Source of the DNA: an uncultured Chitinophagaceae bacterium | GTDB lineage: Bacteria; Bacteroidota; Bacteroidia; Chitinophagales; Chitinophagaceae | NCBI GenBank assembly: GCA_937996595.1 | Contig: CALKVC010000159.1 | Coordinates: 1 to 21,169, forward strand | DNA: 21,169 nt | Direction: 5' to 3' | Notes under the pieces: generated by a model | What the model saw: the letters and a program-made list of their open reading frames with translations, nothing else | Told to the model about the DNA's origin: nothing | The model's database searches: none | In this document: positions 7,290 through 16,234 of the stretch, piece after piece | Position numbering within the stretch: the first letter of the stretch is position 1 | How the letters are laid out: each line of letters starts with the position of its first letter | Made by a program: the position numbers and the translations under genes

Positions 7290-7357
7290 ATGTTAGATGT
7301 ATGAATTATGATGTATGATTTATGATGTATGATGTATGATTTATGATTTATGATTTA
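7290..7357 (+). repeat. Degenerate ATGATGTATGATTT repeat tract with direct-repeat copy 2
   Basis: 7290-7319 repeats 6771-6800 with one change (A for T). It is followed by further ATGATGT and ATGATTT units to about 7357, 21 bases short of the smc stop. The tract lies between the smc stop and the smc terminator, so it would be transcribed in the smc 3' UTR. Confidence 0.88.
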
Positions 7358-7378
7358 TTGATTACTATTTCGTTGTTT

Positions 7379-10300
7379 CTAATTCAGGTTCCTGAAATCT
7401 ACCGGAACCAGTTTGCTTACGCCGGCTTCCTGCATGGTAACTCCATAAATAACGTCCACCGCACTCATGGTCATCTTGTTGTGTGTAACGATGATGAACT
7501 GTGAATTTTCACTGAATTGTTTGATCATATTGGTAAATTTTCCAACATTGGCATCATCCAGCGGTGCGTCCACCTCATCCAGTATACAGAAAGGGGCTGG
7601 TTTAATCAGGTAAATGGCAAACAGCAATGCGGTTGCAGTAAGTGTCTTTTCTCCTCCGCTTAACTGACCGATGCTGCTCGGGCGTTTACCTTTAGGTTTT
7701 GCCACGATATCAATGGCTGTCTCCGCCAGGTTTTCCGGGTCAACTAAAATCATGTCGGCGGTATCTTCATCTGTAAACAAAGCCTTAAATACTTTCTGGA
7801 AATTCTCCCTGGTCCTGTTGAATGTATCCAGGAACTGCTGGTTGGCCGTAGCTTCTACTTCCTGGATGGTTTGCATGAGGCTATCCTTTGCCGTTACCAG
7901 GTCGTTCTTCTGCTCCAGGATAAATTCGTACCGCTTTTTCATTTCGGTATATGCTTCAATAGCTGTAGGGTTCACTTCACCCATATTCTCCAGCCTTTTA
8001 CGCATCCTTTCGTTCTTCTCCTTCAATTCTTCCAGCGGTGCGTCACCGGTTCTGGCTTCATCAATGATAGTATCCAGGTCTACTTTAAACTCAACATTGA
8101 GCCTTTCTTTCATACCGGCCAGTTGCAGCTTCAGGTCGGTCAGTTTATCTTTAATCTCATTCAGCAAATGATCTATCCCCTCTTTTGATTTTTGCTTATG
8201 CCTTAGTTCGCTTTCTTTTTCCGTTAGCTGGTTACGAATATTATAATATTCCTGGTCGGCTTCATTCAGTTTCTTTTCTTCCGTTTCCTTGTTCTGCAAC
8301 ATGCTTACCAGCATTGATTCCAGCTCTTTTAACTCCGTACCGGTTTGTTCTATCTGCTCTGCTGTTTCATTCAGTTGCTGTGTACTGTTCTCAACCTGCA
8401 CTTTCAGGTCATTCAACTGGTTTGTTTTAAAATCGAGTTCCTGCCTGGTGGAAACAACCTTGCTCTGCTGCCTGGTAAATAACAGGTTATTTTCGTTGTA
8501 TGTGGAATTTGCCGCATTATAATCCTGTTCTGCAGAAGTATAATCCGATTCCATCAATGACATCTTTTGCAGCAATTCTTCCAGTTGGGTATTGAATTTT
8601 TCCAATTCGGTGCGTGTGCTGGAAATGGATTCATGGTTTAGCTGCAGTTGCTGTTCCAGTTCGGTAAGCCTGTTGCTGCTTGTTAGTTCCAGGTGCTGCA
8701 GGTTTTCCATTTTGTTTTGTAATGAAAATACCTGGTTAAAAAGGTTACTGATATCCTGCTGTGCCTGTCGGATGGCATTTTCTTTCAACTGGTTGTTATA
8801 GCTTATCACTTCATTATGGCGTAACTGGATATTTGATTTGAGCTCGTTCACCACTTTTTCCTGTGCATTGATCTCCTTAACCAGTTTCTCCAGGTTTTTA
8901 ACACGTCCTATTTTTTTACCTTCAAACAGGCCAACGCTTCCGCCGCTGAGTGAATACTTTCCTTTTACGTATTTACCCGACTTTTCCAATACGATGGCAC
9001 CATTGCTGTTTTTCAGCGCTTCTTCGTCTTCTGCTATAAACACGTTCCCCAGCAGGTTCTGAGCCAGCCTGGCGTATTGCGGGTCAATTTCCACCACCTC
9101 CAGTGCAGGGATTGTTCCCTCCGGCTGGTGAGATGAAACGGTTTCTGCAAACTGATCAAGCAGGAAAAAGTTCGCCTTTCCTTTTTTATTTTCGTCCAGC
9201 AGGTGCACAGCCTGCAAACCTTCCTGCAGGTTATTCACCACATAATAATTCAGGTACTGGTCCAATACGTTTTCTACAGCGGCCCTGTATTGTTCCTTTA
9301 CATAAATGATATCCGACAATAGAGGCGCCTGGTGGTTCCAGCCGGTATTCTTATGTAAAAACTTAACACTTTCAGGATAGCCTTCCATGGAATCAATAAG
9401 GCTTTTCAACAGGTCGTGTTCATTTTTACGTGCATCCAGTTTGCGGTTCTCTTCGGCCAGGTGTACACGCAAGCCTTCCAGCATATTCTGTGTTTGCAGA
9501 ATTTGTTCCTTGGTAAACTCGTGCTCTTCCTGCAACTGTTTCAGGTCGAGTTGCCTGGTTTCCAGTTCAGATTCCTTCAATTTTTTATCTGCTTCCAGTT
9601 TAGCTAACTGTTCCTGGCGCTGTGTTTTTTCATCCTGAATCTGTGCAATGGTCCTTTGCAGGTTAAGGATAGATGTATCAGCAACAGCTACTTTCTTTTC
9701 TGCATCAAACTGGTTACGTTGTATTGCCTGGTTTTCGCGGCGAAGGATATCAATGGTTGAGCGCTTATCATCAAAAATTCCCCTCTTCTCTTCCACTGCA
9801 TCCTTCAGCTTTTGCAGGTTGGCTTCCAGTTCAGTCATTTTCTGCTCTTCATCTTTAATCTGCCTGCCGGTAAAACTGATACTTTCTTCCAGGCCTTTAA
9901 GCTGCCCGCCTGCTTTTTGTATAAACTCATGCAGACTGGCATGCCTTTCTTTCAGGTGTAAAAGCCTTTGTGAACCCAGGCTTTTCTCATTTTCCTTTGT
10001 GCGCACTTTATCAAGCATGTCATTATAAGCATGCTGCATCTGCTGTAACGCTTTTTCCTTTTCCACAAAACCAAGCTTTTCCTGTTCAAGTGCCGCTTCT
10101 TCCTTTGCAATGGCTGTTTCCAGCTCTATACGCTTATCCACTTCCTGCTGTTGTTGCTCGTTGAGGTCGCGGTATGTAATATTGAATCCTTCCAGGGCTG
10201 CTTTTGCCAGTTCGATGCTAACTTCCTTGTATTCTTTCTTTATCTCAAAATACTTTTCAGCCTTTTTGGCCTGGCTTTCCAGGCTTTTTAATTGGTTATT

Positions 10301-10894
10301 TATTTCAAAAAGAAGGTCTTCAATACGGGCGAGGTCCTGTTCAGTGGCATCCAGTTTAAGTTTTGCCTCCTTTTTCCTTGTCTTATAAATGGTGATACCT
10401 GCAGCCTGTTCCAGCATTTTACGCCTGCTGTTATCCTTATCCTTAATGATATCGTCTACCATGCCCAGTTCAATAATGGCATAGCTGTCGGTGCTTACGC
10501 CGGTATCCATGAACAGGTTATGGATGTCTTTCAGCCTGCACGCCACGTCATTGAGGCGGTATTCGCTTTCACCGCTCTTGTAGTATTTGCGTGTAATGGT
10601 AACCGTGTTAAACTCGGTAGGAAGCAGGTTTTTGGTGTTTTCAAATGTGAGGCTCACTTCAGCGAGGCCGCTGGCACTCCTTGTTTTACTACCGTTAAAC
10701 ACCAGGCTTTCCAGGTTTTCGCTGCGCAGGTTGCTTATCTTGTGTTCACCTATCACCCATCGGATACTGTCTATGATATTGCTTTTACCACAACCGTTAG
10801 GCCCGATGACACCGGTTATTCCTTCATCAAAATTCAATACAGTTTTATCGGCAAAACTTTTAAATCCCTTTATTTCTAAACTCTTTAAACGCAC
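7379..10894 (-). CDS. smc: Chromosome partition protein SMC
   Basis: Structural maintenance of chromosomes ATPase, the core of bacterial condensin (with ScpA and ScpB, not in this window), which organises and segregates the nucleoid. It is 1171 residues, normal for the family. The N-terminal head starts MRLKSLEIKGFKSFADKT and has Walker A GPNGCGKSN at 31-39. Two long coiled-coil arms, rich in Glu, Lys, Gln and Leu, flank a hinge at about 500-670 that includes YSLSGGSVGLFEGKKIGR. The C-terminal head has the signature LSGGE at 1078-1082 and Walker B FCILDE at 1102-1107, followed by VDAPLDD. The domain order is complete. It is monocistronic by context: a TAGGTTTG element upstream, a strong terminator downstream. 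The many open frames on the opposite strand are shadows of the coiled coil. Confidence 0.99.
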   Translation of the reverse strand: MRLKSLEIKGFKSFADKTVLNFDEGITGVIGPNGCGKSNIIDSIRWVIGEHKISNLRSENLESLVFNGSKTRSASGLAEVSLTFENTKNLLPTEFNTVTITRKYYKSGESEYRLNDVACRLKDIHNLFMDTGVSTDSYAIIELGMVDDIIKDKDNSRRKMLEQAAGITIYKTRKKEAKLKLDATEQDLARIEDLLFEINNQLKSLESQAKKAEKYFEIKKEYKEVSIELAKAALEGFNITYRDLNEQQQQEVDKRIELETAIAKEEAALEQEKLGFVEKEKALQQMQHAYNDMLDKVRTKENEKSLGSQRLLHLKERHASLHEFIQKAGGQLKGLEESISFTGRQIKDEEQKMTELEANLQKLKDAVEEKRGIFDDKRSTIDILRRENQAIQRNQFDAEKKVAVADTSILNLQRTIAQIQDEKTQRQEQLAKLEADKKLKESELETRQLDLKQLQEEHEFTKEQILQTQNMLEGLRVHLAEENRKLDARKNEHDLLKSLIDSMEGYPESVKFLHKNTGWNHQAPLLSDIIYVKEQYRAAVENVLDQYLNYYVVNNLQEGLQAVHLLDENKKGKANFFLLDQFAETVSSHQPEGTIPALEVVEIDPQYARLAQNLLGNVFIAEDEEALKNSNGAIVLEKSGKYVKGKYSLSGGSVGLFEGKKIGRVKNLEKLVKEINAQEKVVNELKSNIQLRHNEVISYNNQLKENAIRQAQQDISNLFNQVFSLQNKMENLQHLELTSSNRLTELEQQLQLNHESISSTRTELEKFNTQLEELLQKMSLMESDYTSAEQDYNAANSTYNENNLLFTRQQSKVVSTRQELDFKTNQLNDLKVQVENSTQQLNETAEQIEQTGTELKELESMLVSMLQNKETEEKKLNEADQEYYNIRNQLTEKESELRHKQKSKEGIDHLLNEIKDKLTDLKLQLAGMKERLNVEFKVDLDTIIDEARTGDAPLEELKEKNERMRKRLENMGEVNPTAIEAYTEMKKRYEFILEQKNDLVTAKDSLMQTIQEVEATANQQFLDTFNRTRENFQKVFKALFTDEDTADMILVDPENLAETAIDIVAKPKGKRPSSIGQLSGGEKTLTATALLFAIYLIKPAPFCILDEVDAPLDDANVGKFTNMIKQFSENSQFIIVTHNKMTMSAVDVIYGVTMQEAGVSKLVPVDFRNLN

Positions 10895-11228
10895 TTTTCT
10901 TATTTTTTAATCAGGCGGCAAACCTACGTGAAAATGACCGTTTTTTTCCTGCTGTTGAAAATTTCAGGAAAACAGGCACGGGGAAGTAAAAATAATGTAA
11001 TGCATCAAGTAAAATGGGCGCTTTTGGCAGGTATATGGCATAATTATACACAGTTTTTTCACAAATCCGTTCATGATAAAAACTAATATGAGCATTTCCA
11101 AATTCCGGCCCTAATTCACCGGTATTCCATTTTACAGGCAGTTATTTCAAGTTAAAAATTTGTGTAATAATTATTATCCCTTTTTTTACGTACCGAATGC
11201 CTTTACATTTGCCATCAAATTTTTATTA
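10895..11228. other. Non-coding gap between smc and the DUF4412-like gene
   Basis: A 334-base divergent intergenic region. It holds the candidate smc -7 box at 10919-10926 and a short palindrome TGAAAATTTCA at 10956-10966. TACATTTG at 11204-11211 matches TAnnTTTG on the plus strand, but is so near the ATG at 11229 that the leader would be only about 10 nt. I see no gene, RNA or longer repeat in it. Confidence 0.6.
10919..10926 (-). promoter_or_regulatory. Candidate -7 promoter element of smc (TAGGTTTG)
   Basis: On the minus strand 10926 to 10919 reads TAGGTTTG, a full TAnnTTTG match, placing the start of transcription about 20 bases before the smc ATG at 10894. No clear -33 TTTG is present at the usual spacing. 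Confidence 0.4.
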
Positions 11229-12101
11229 ATGAAATCAATCATTTTACTGGCAACGTTAACCATAACGGCTACTGCAAATGCACAACCGCCTGTAATAAGG
11301 CAGGCTGTTATCAGCACAACCACCAATGTAATAGCTCCTGACACCGAAGATGTACAAAATATCCAGGGCGGCGGCGGAGGCGGGTTCAGTTTCAGGAATT
11401 TTGGCGATGGTGAAACCAAATCAACCACCATACTGAAAGACGACAAGGTAAAAACCGTCCTGAAGAATGATATGGGCCGCAGTACGATCATTCGCGACAA
11501 CCAGGCTAAAATGACCACCACCCTGCTGGAGATCATGGGTAACAAGACCGGTTTTTATATTTCAGACGATGAGCAGGCTGAGATGAAGGTGAAAATGGAC
11601 AGCATGATGAAGGCCAGGCGGGCACAATCAGGCGACAGTTCAACTCCAAGGCAGGCAAATACCGCCACAAATGTTGAGATAAGCTATGCAGAAGGCACCA
11701 AAAAAATTGCAGGATATGAGTGCAAGAAAGCACTGGTAATAACAACCCGGCTGCTGGGAATAAAAGATACGGTTGCGGTATGGTATAACCCAGAATTTAA
11801 AATGAACAATATCATTTCAACCGGTGGTACAAGCGCCATGGGTGGATTCGGAGGCGGTAATTTTGGCAATTTCACATCATTGGGCGGCCTTGATAAAATT
11901 GATGGATTTGTAATGCAGTATGAAATGAATATGCGCCGTGGAAGAAGGATGGTAGTGGAAGTTACCAAAATTGACCTGAAAAAGGAAGTAACGGAAAAAG
12001 AATTTGACATACCAAAAGATTTTGACGTTAAACCCATGAAAGAGTTCCAGGGAATGATGCAGGGCGGCGGAATGCAGTTCAGGGTAGAGCGGCAACAATA
12101 A
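11229..12101 (+). CDS. Exported DUF4412/GLPGLI-like protein
   Basis: A 290-residue protein with signal peptide MKSIILLATLTITATANAQ (1-19). The frame is open from 11160, but the ATG at 11229 is chosen because it begins exactly at the signal peptide. A six-glycine run sits at 47-52. A strand-rich part follows: TTILKDDKVKTVLKNDMGRSTIIRD, then KMTTTLLEIMGNKTGFYISD. The segment GTKKIAGYECKKALV (156-170) with VAVWYNPEFK (182-191) is the recognisable core shared with DUF4412 and GLPGLI-type periplasmic proteins of Bacteroidota. A second Gly-rich stretch (GGFGGGNFGNF, 205-215) falls where GLPGLI proteins have their loop. The only cysteine is C165. Function is unknown; a periplasmic or surface location is inferred. 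It converges on the TPR gene at a shared terminator. Confidence 0.7.
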   Translation: MKSIILLATLTITATANAQPPVIRQAVISTTTNVIAPDTEDVQNIQGGGGGGFSFRNFGDGETKSTTILKDDKVKTVLKNDMGRSTIIRDNQAKMTTTLLEIMGNKTGFYISDDEQAEMKVKMDSMMKARRAQSGDSSTPRQANTATNVEISYAEGTKKIAGYECKKALVITTRLLGIKDTVAVWYNPEFKMNNIISTGGTSAMGGFGGGNFGNFTSLGGLDKIDGFVMQYEMNMRRGRRMVVEVTKIDLKKEVTEKEFDIPKDFDVKPMKEFQGMMQGGGMQFRVERQQ

Positions 12102-12122
12102 ACTAACAGTGATGTATAAATG

Positions 12123-12157
12123 AAAAAAGGTAAAGCGGGCTGCTTTACCTTTTTTTT
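12123..12157. terminator. Bidirectional rho-independent terminator
   Basis: The stem is GGTAAAGC (12129-12136) and GCTTTACC (12142-12149) with loop GGGCT. It is flanked by six A on the left (12123-12128) and eight T on the right (12150-12157), so it works in both directions. It lies 21 bases after the DUF4412-like stop and 18 bases beyond the TPR-gene stop, serving both convergent genes. Confidence 0.92.
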
Positions 12158-12175
12158 ATCCTGTTAACTGATCAG

Positions 12176-13432
12176 TTATTTAACGCCTACCCGTTTTTTC
12201 TCATACTCTGCTGATTTTTTCGCATCCCCTTTCAGGTTGTAGATATCAGTCAGGTATCCAAGAACTATTTTCAGGTTAGCCGCCTGCTTAGCTTTAAGGT
12301 CGGGCATTGCTTCATAGAATTTCACCACCTGGTCGGAATATATGATGCAATCATCCATTTTCCTGTTTGAAATGGCTTTGAGTTCGGCCTTTTTCTTAAC
12401 ATCTTCCGGCTTGGTTCCCTTAACCATGCTGGCTGCCGAAACAGCATCTGAAGCCATATTGTATGTATGGTTTGCCATCAGTACGGTTGCGTCTATACCT
12501 TTATCGATAGCGATTGTTTTCTTAAGTACGGCGGTTAATTTTTCCCTGGATGCCTCATCCGTTTTTTTATCGTCGCTGCCGTAATTCTTGTTGTATAGTT
12601 CAACGGCATAATTATAATTTAGTGCAAAATTTTCCGGATCAGCACCAATCATCTCCTCATACTTTGCCAGTAATACTTCCTTGTCGCCTTTTGCAGCTAT
12701 GTTATCCAGTTCCACCTGGTTCCAGTAATTATTGGACGGGTAAAACTTTTTAGCCTTTGCAAGCATCTGGTCAAGTTCCTCTTTGTTGCCTTTCTTGTTA
12801 TAATATTCCACCAGGTATTCATACACTTCCTTATATCCTTCCCCGCTAACATTTGCATCCGTTAGTTTCCTGTAATAAACGATTGATTCATCATCCTTTT
12901 TTGCCTGCGTTGCCGAGATGGCCGTATTTAATACCAATGCCGTATCCAGCTTATATATTGTTGCCTGCGGGTACGTGTAATTTTTACCCAGGATATATTC
13001 ACCCACTTCCAGGGCTTTTTTGAAGGCGCCAAATGCATCATCATATTTGCGGCCATTGAACAGGGTTGCCCCCAGGTCGTAAAAGCCGTAATACAGGTCG
13101 AGATAAGAACCGTAATTTTCAATCTTCATACGCACATCCTTACTGTCCATCACCTGGTTCTTCTTAAAAGCTTCAAATGCGGCTGTTTTTAGTCCCAACA
13201 ATTCAGATTCCGGCGTGGATTTTTCGTACGAATAAGAATTATACACCCTTCCTTTATAATACCAGGCTTCCGGTTTTGCTGCATTTTTCTCATCCGATAG
13301 ATATTTGTCAATAGCCGCTTTTGCAGCAGCGAAATCTTTTTTTGCCATCATATCTGCAATATCATCCAGTGATTGCGAAAATCCTGCCCATGATGAAAAG
13401 ATCAGCAGCAATAGAAAATACATCTTCTTCAT
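12176..13432 (-). CDS. Exported tetratricopeptide-repeat protein
   Basis: A 418-residue protein with a signal peptide (MKKMYFLLLLIFSSWAGFSQ, 1-20) and no lipobox, so a soluble periplasmic location is likely. The rest is helical and repetitive. The clearest TPR unit is YDLGATLFNGRKYDDAFGAFKKALEVG at about 118-144. Others include ADMMAKKDFAAAKAAIDKYL (27-46), AWYYKGRVYNSY (56-67), a PSNNYWNQ region and FALNYNYAVELYNKN. TPR proteins are interaction scaffolds; the partner is not evident here. The C-terminal part is Lys-rich (KGDAKKSAEYEKKRVGVK). Divergent from dnaG by 168 bases. TAAAGGTA at 13456-13463 (minus-strand TACCTTTA, one base off TAnnTTTG) could be its -7 box. Confidence 0.8.
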   Translation of the reverse strand: MKKMYFLLLLIFSSWAGFSQSLDDIADMMAKKDFAAAKAAIDKYLSDEKNAAKPEAWYYKGRVYNSYSYEKSTPESELLGLKTAAFEAFKKNQVMDSKDVRMKIENYGSYLDLYYGFYDLGATLFNGRKYDDAFGAFKKALEVGEYILGKNYTYPQATIYKLDTALVLNTAISATQAKKDDESIVYYRKLTDANVSGEGYKEVYEYLVEYYNKKGNKEELDQMLAKAKKFYPSNNYWNQVELDNIAAKGDKEVLLAKYEEMIGADPENFALNYNYAVELYNKNYGSDDKKTDEASREKLTAVLKKTIAIDKGIDATVLMANHTYNMASDAVSAASMVKGTKPEDVKKKAELKAISNRKMDDCIIYSDQVVKFYEAMPDLKAKQAANLKIVLGYLTDIYNLKGDAKKSAEYEKKRVGVK

Positions 13433-13600
13433 GTTGTAGTGTTTTTTTTAGGGCATAAAGGTATTCGATTTGTAAGATTTTCTGCCATTTTTAGTGGAAT
13501 TTCACAAATCCTGTTTAAGCGTTTCGAAATCTCAGGTATCATTGTTAAATGTAAATATGTAACCGAATCTTGTTAATTTTAGGAATTATTTTTACAACAT

Positions 13601-15535
13601 TTGATCAGCCAGGCTACCATACAACAGATATTAAGCAGGATAGACATCATTGAAATTATCGGCTCGTTCGTTAAGCTAAAAAAACGTGGGGCCAATTACC
13701 TCGGGTTATGCCCGTTTCATAATGAGAAAACACCTTCATTTACGGTGTCGCCCGTAAAAGAAATTTACAAGTGTTTCGGTTGCGGAAAAAGCGGCAATAC
13801 GATCGGTTTCCTTATGGACCTGGAAAAATACAGTTATGTGGAAGCGCTCAGGTGGCTGGCCAATAAATATAATGTTGATATTGAAGAAACCGAAACGAGC
13901 CCTGAGTTTAAATTGCAGCAACAGGCCGCAGACAGCCTGTATATCATAAACAGTTTTGCCCAGGCATTCTTCACAGATAAACTTTTTAATACAGAAGAAG
14001 GCCAGGACATTGCACTCAGCTATCTGCGTGAACGGGGATTCCGGGAAGAAATCATCAGGAAATTCCAGCTTGGTTATAATCCATCTGCCAGGGATGAACT
14101 GTCGAGGGCTGCACTGGCCGCACAATACAATAAAGACCTGTTGTTAAAATCTGGCTTACTGGTTCAGCGGGATGAAAAATTGCAGGACAATTACAGGGGA
14201 AGGATTATTTTTCCCGTACATAACCAAAGTGGCAAAGTGCTTGGCTTTGGCGCCCGGCTCATCAAGTCGAACGACAAAGCGCCCAAATACATCAATACAC
14301 CCGAAAATGAACTGTATGTAAAAAGCAAGATCCTGTATGGTTCCTATTTTGCCCGCATGGCCATTGATAAAGCCGATGAATGCCTGCTGGTGGAAGGTTA
14401 TACGGATGTGATCAGCCTTCACCAGGCCGGCATTGAAAATGTGGTAGCGAGCGGTGGTACTTCGCTTACGCATGACCAGCTTAGGCTGATTAAAAAATAT
14501 ACAAACAACTTAACCATCATTTATGATGGCGATAATGCGGGCATTAAAGCGGCATTACGCGGGCTTGACCTGGCCCTGGAAGAAAGTCTGCATGTTAAAC
14601 TGGTGCTTATTCCAGATAAGGAAGACCCGGACAGCTATGTACATAAAATAGGCGCTGAAGGGTTTAAAAAGTTTGTTGCAGAAAACAAAAAGGATTTTAT
14701 CATTTTTCAGCTGGAGATAGCACTGGCGGATGCCGGGCAGGACAATGCAAAGAAATCGGCACTCGTGAACCAGGTAGCTGAAACCATTTCAAAGATCAAT
14801 AAAACAGAAGAATTCACCCGCAGGCAGGATTATATAAAGCAGGTATCTGAAATACTTAAGATTGAAGAAGGCGGGCTGAATGCGCTGGTGAATAAATTCA
14901 TCAGGGACAAGGTTGCCAAAGAAGAAACCCGTGCAGAAAAACAGGTGATTGAACCAGGTAATCCTGCTGAATCATCCTGGGATGAGGAAACTACCAATCT
15001 TTTTCAAAAAGACGAAATGCAGGAACAAGCCATGGTAAGGAGCCTGCTTGAATTTGGCATAAAACCCTGGAATGATGAACAAACAGTGGCCGATTTCATT
15101 TTTGAACAGATGGATGAAAATGAGCTGGAAAAACATATTGACAATCCTGTACTCATTGAAATCATCCGCACGTATAAAAAATGGTATGAGGAAGGATTGG
15201 AACCAACTGCAAAAAACTTCCTGTACCATGAAGACCAGCACCTGCATTCATTCATCATAAACATGATGGATGTAAATACCGATATCAGCCCTAACTGGAA
15301 AGAACATTATGAAGGCCATATACCCACCAGGGAAGAATTATTCAGGGAAGAAGTGACATCAACACTGAATTACCTGAAATTAAGGAAGATTAAAAGGTTG
15401 ATTGCCGATAACCAGCTTGACCTTGAAAAATCACAAAATGCAGAGGAACAGTTCATTTTCCTGCAGGTACACCAACACCTTAAACAGATGGAAATTGACC
15501 TTACCCGGGCAATGGGTACCGTCATCTATAAATAA
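13601..15535 (+). CDS. dnaG: DNA primase, TTG start
   Basis: Synthesises RNA primers at the replication fork, working with DnaB helicase. It is 644 residues. The CHC2 zinc-binding domain is at the N-terminus (C37, H40, C58, C61 in LCPFH and YKCFGCGKSG). The catalytic core follows, with RIIFPVHNQSGKVLGFGAR at about 201-219. The TOPRIM metal-binding acidic residues are in EGYTD (265-269) and YDGDNAG (308-314). The C-terminal 200 residues are the helicase-binding region. The start is TTG at 13601: an in-frame TAG at 13580 rules out an upstream extension, and no ATG or GTG lies between. The resulting MISQATIQQILSRIDIIEIIGSFV is the conserved family N-terminus, so the TTG is well supported. It ends 31 bases from the convergent DUF3052-like gene. 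Confidence 0.97.
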   Translation: MISQATIQQILSRIDIIEIIGSFVKLKKRGANYLGLCPFHNEKTPSFTVSPVKEIYKCFGCGKSGNTIGFLMDLEKYSYVEALRWLANKYNVDIEETETSPEFKLQQQAADSLYIINSFAQAFFTDKLFNTEEGQDIALSYLRERGFREEIIRKFQLGYNPSARDELSRAALAAQYNKDLLLKSGLLVQRDEKLQDNYRGRIIFPVHNQSGKVLGFGARLIKSNDKAPKYINTPENELYVKSKILYGSYFARMAIDKADECLLVEGYTDVISLHQAGIENVVASGGTSLTHDQLRLIKKYTNNLTIIYDGDNAGIKAALRGLDLALEESLHVKLVLIPDKEDPDSYVHKIGAEGFKKFVAENKKDFIIFQLEIALADAGQDNAKKSALVNQVAETISKINKTEEFTRRQDYIKQVSEILKIEEGGLNALVNKFIRDKVAKEETRAEKQVIEPGNPAESSWDEETTNLFQKDEMQEQAMVRSLLEFGIKPWNDEQTVADFIFEQMDENELEKHIDNPVLIEIIRTYKKWYEEGLEPTAKNFLYHEDQHLHSFIINMMDVNTDISPNWKEHYEGHIPTREELFREEVTSTLNYLKLRKIKRLIADNQLDLEKSQNAEEQFIFLQVHQHLKQMEIDLTRAMGTVIYK

Positions 15536-15566
15536 CATACTTAAAGGGAACCCGCAATAGAATCAA

Positions 15567-16046
15567 TTATAATTCTTCGGCAACGGCTATTTTCCTTGAA
15601 CTGAATGTTTCTTTTTTGATTGTTTTTACAGCAGTTGCAGGCTGCTTCAGGCTTACGGATTCCATTTTACGGAAACGTACGGCGCACCAGGTATTATCCA
15701 ATGCAACCATATCCATATTTTCATAGCCGAAAGAATTGATATGATCCCAGTTACATTCCCTGGAAAGGTCGCTGGCTATTTTTGAAGTAAGTTTCGGATA
15801 AGCGATCCATAATTTACCCTCTTCGTGCAAAGCCGGAACCACGTCGTGTAAAATACCTGTAAGCTGTGTTTTACTCACGGCAAAAACTAGGGCGAAATCA
15901 ATGCGGCGCGACCTGAGCAATGGCGTTACGCTCTTTGCGAAATTTAACTTTATAAACTGTTTTTCGATGGAGGATGGCAGGCCTTGTACCAGGATGTTTT
16001 TTTCGTCTGTCAGTTGCAGTTTTTCCAATACCGTTTCAAGCGCCAT
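15567..16046 (-). CDS. DUF3052-like protein
   Basis: A 159-residue protein with no signal peptide, probably cytosolic. The central core runs RIDFALVFAVSKTQL (49-62), a PALHEEGKLWIAYPK block (71-85), SKIASDLSREC (88-98), then MVALDNTWCAVRFRK (113-127). The order of a strand with an acidic residue, LWxAxPK, SxxxxDL and AxDxTWxxxRF is what I recall for the DUF3052 family, whose function is unknown. The C-terminal 30 residues are basic and probably disordered. It ends 31 bases from the convergent dnaG stop with no hairpin I can see. A TACCTTTG box at 16142-16149 could drive it from about 90 bases upstream, after the terminator of the M48 gene. Confidence 0.6.
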   Translation of the reverse strand: MALETVLEKLQLTDEKNILVQGLPSSIEKQFIKLNFAKSVTPLLRSRRIDFALVFAVSKTQLTGILHDVVPALHEEGKLWIAYPKLTSKIASDLSRECNWDHINSFGYENMDMVALDNTWCAVRFRKMESVSLKQPATAVKTIKKETFSSRKIAVAEEL

Positions 16047-16141
16047 ATGAACAAAGAGTTAAGATGAATAAAGGGTAGTTTTTAGTGATATTGAAAAAGT
16101 TTACAACTTGTGGATATCACATGCAGCGGATGTTGGTTCTG

Positions 16142-16149
16142 CAAAGGTA
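16142..16149 (-). promoter_or_regulatory. Candidate -7 promoter element of the DUF3052-like gene (TACCTTTG)
   Basis: On the minus strand 16149 to 16142 reads TACCTTTG, a full TAnnTTTG match. It lies between the M48 terminator (16181-16210) and the gene start at 16046, as expected for an independent unit. A -33 element is not evident. Confidence 0.35.
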
Positions 16150-16180
16150 TAGATAATGTTTGTGATTGATAAAAAATTAT

Positions 16181-16210
16181 AAAAAAACGCTGCCGACGAG
16201 GCAACGTTTT
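16181..16210 (-). terminator. Rho-independent terminator of the M48 peptidase gene
   Basis: Read on the minus strand, AAAACG, an unpaired A, TGCC, loop TCGTC, GGCA, an unpaired G and CGTTTT form an interrupted 10-bp stem. The right side runs on to a seven-T tail (16187-16181). It starts 25 bases after the M48 stop at 16235. Confidence 0.75.
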
Positions 16211-16234
16211 GGTATTAATAAAGTGGGCTGGAAG

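Noticed and set aside
6771..7357. DUF486 gene as an insertion element flanked by direct repeats
   Set aside because: No transposase, terminal inverted repeats or target-site duplication; the repeats are low-complexity tracts at gene ends.
10292..10879. Long plus-strand open frames opposite smc, including one of 195 codons
   Set aside because: They mirror the SMC head and coiled coil; their translations show no domain, signal or plausible start, and the smc frame is certain.
11160..11228. Upstream start of the DUF4412-like protein at 11160
   Set aside because: It would put 23 residues ahead of a clear signal peptide that begins at the ATG at 11229.
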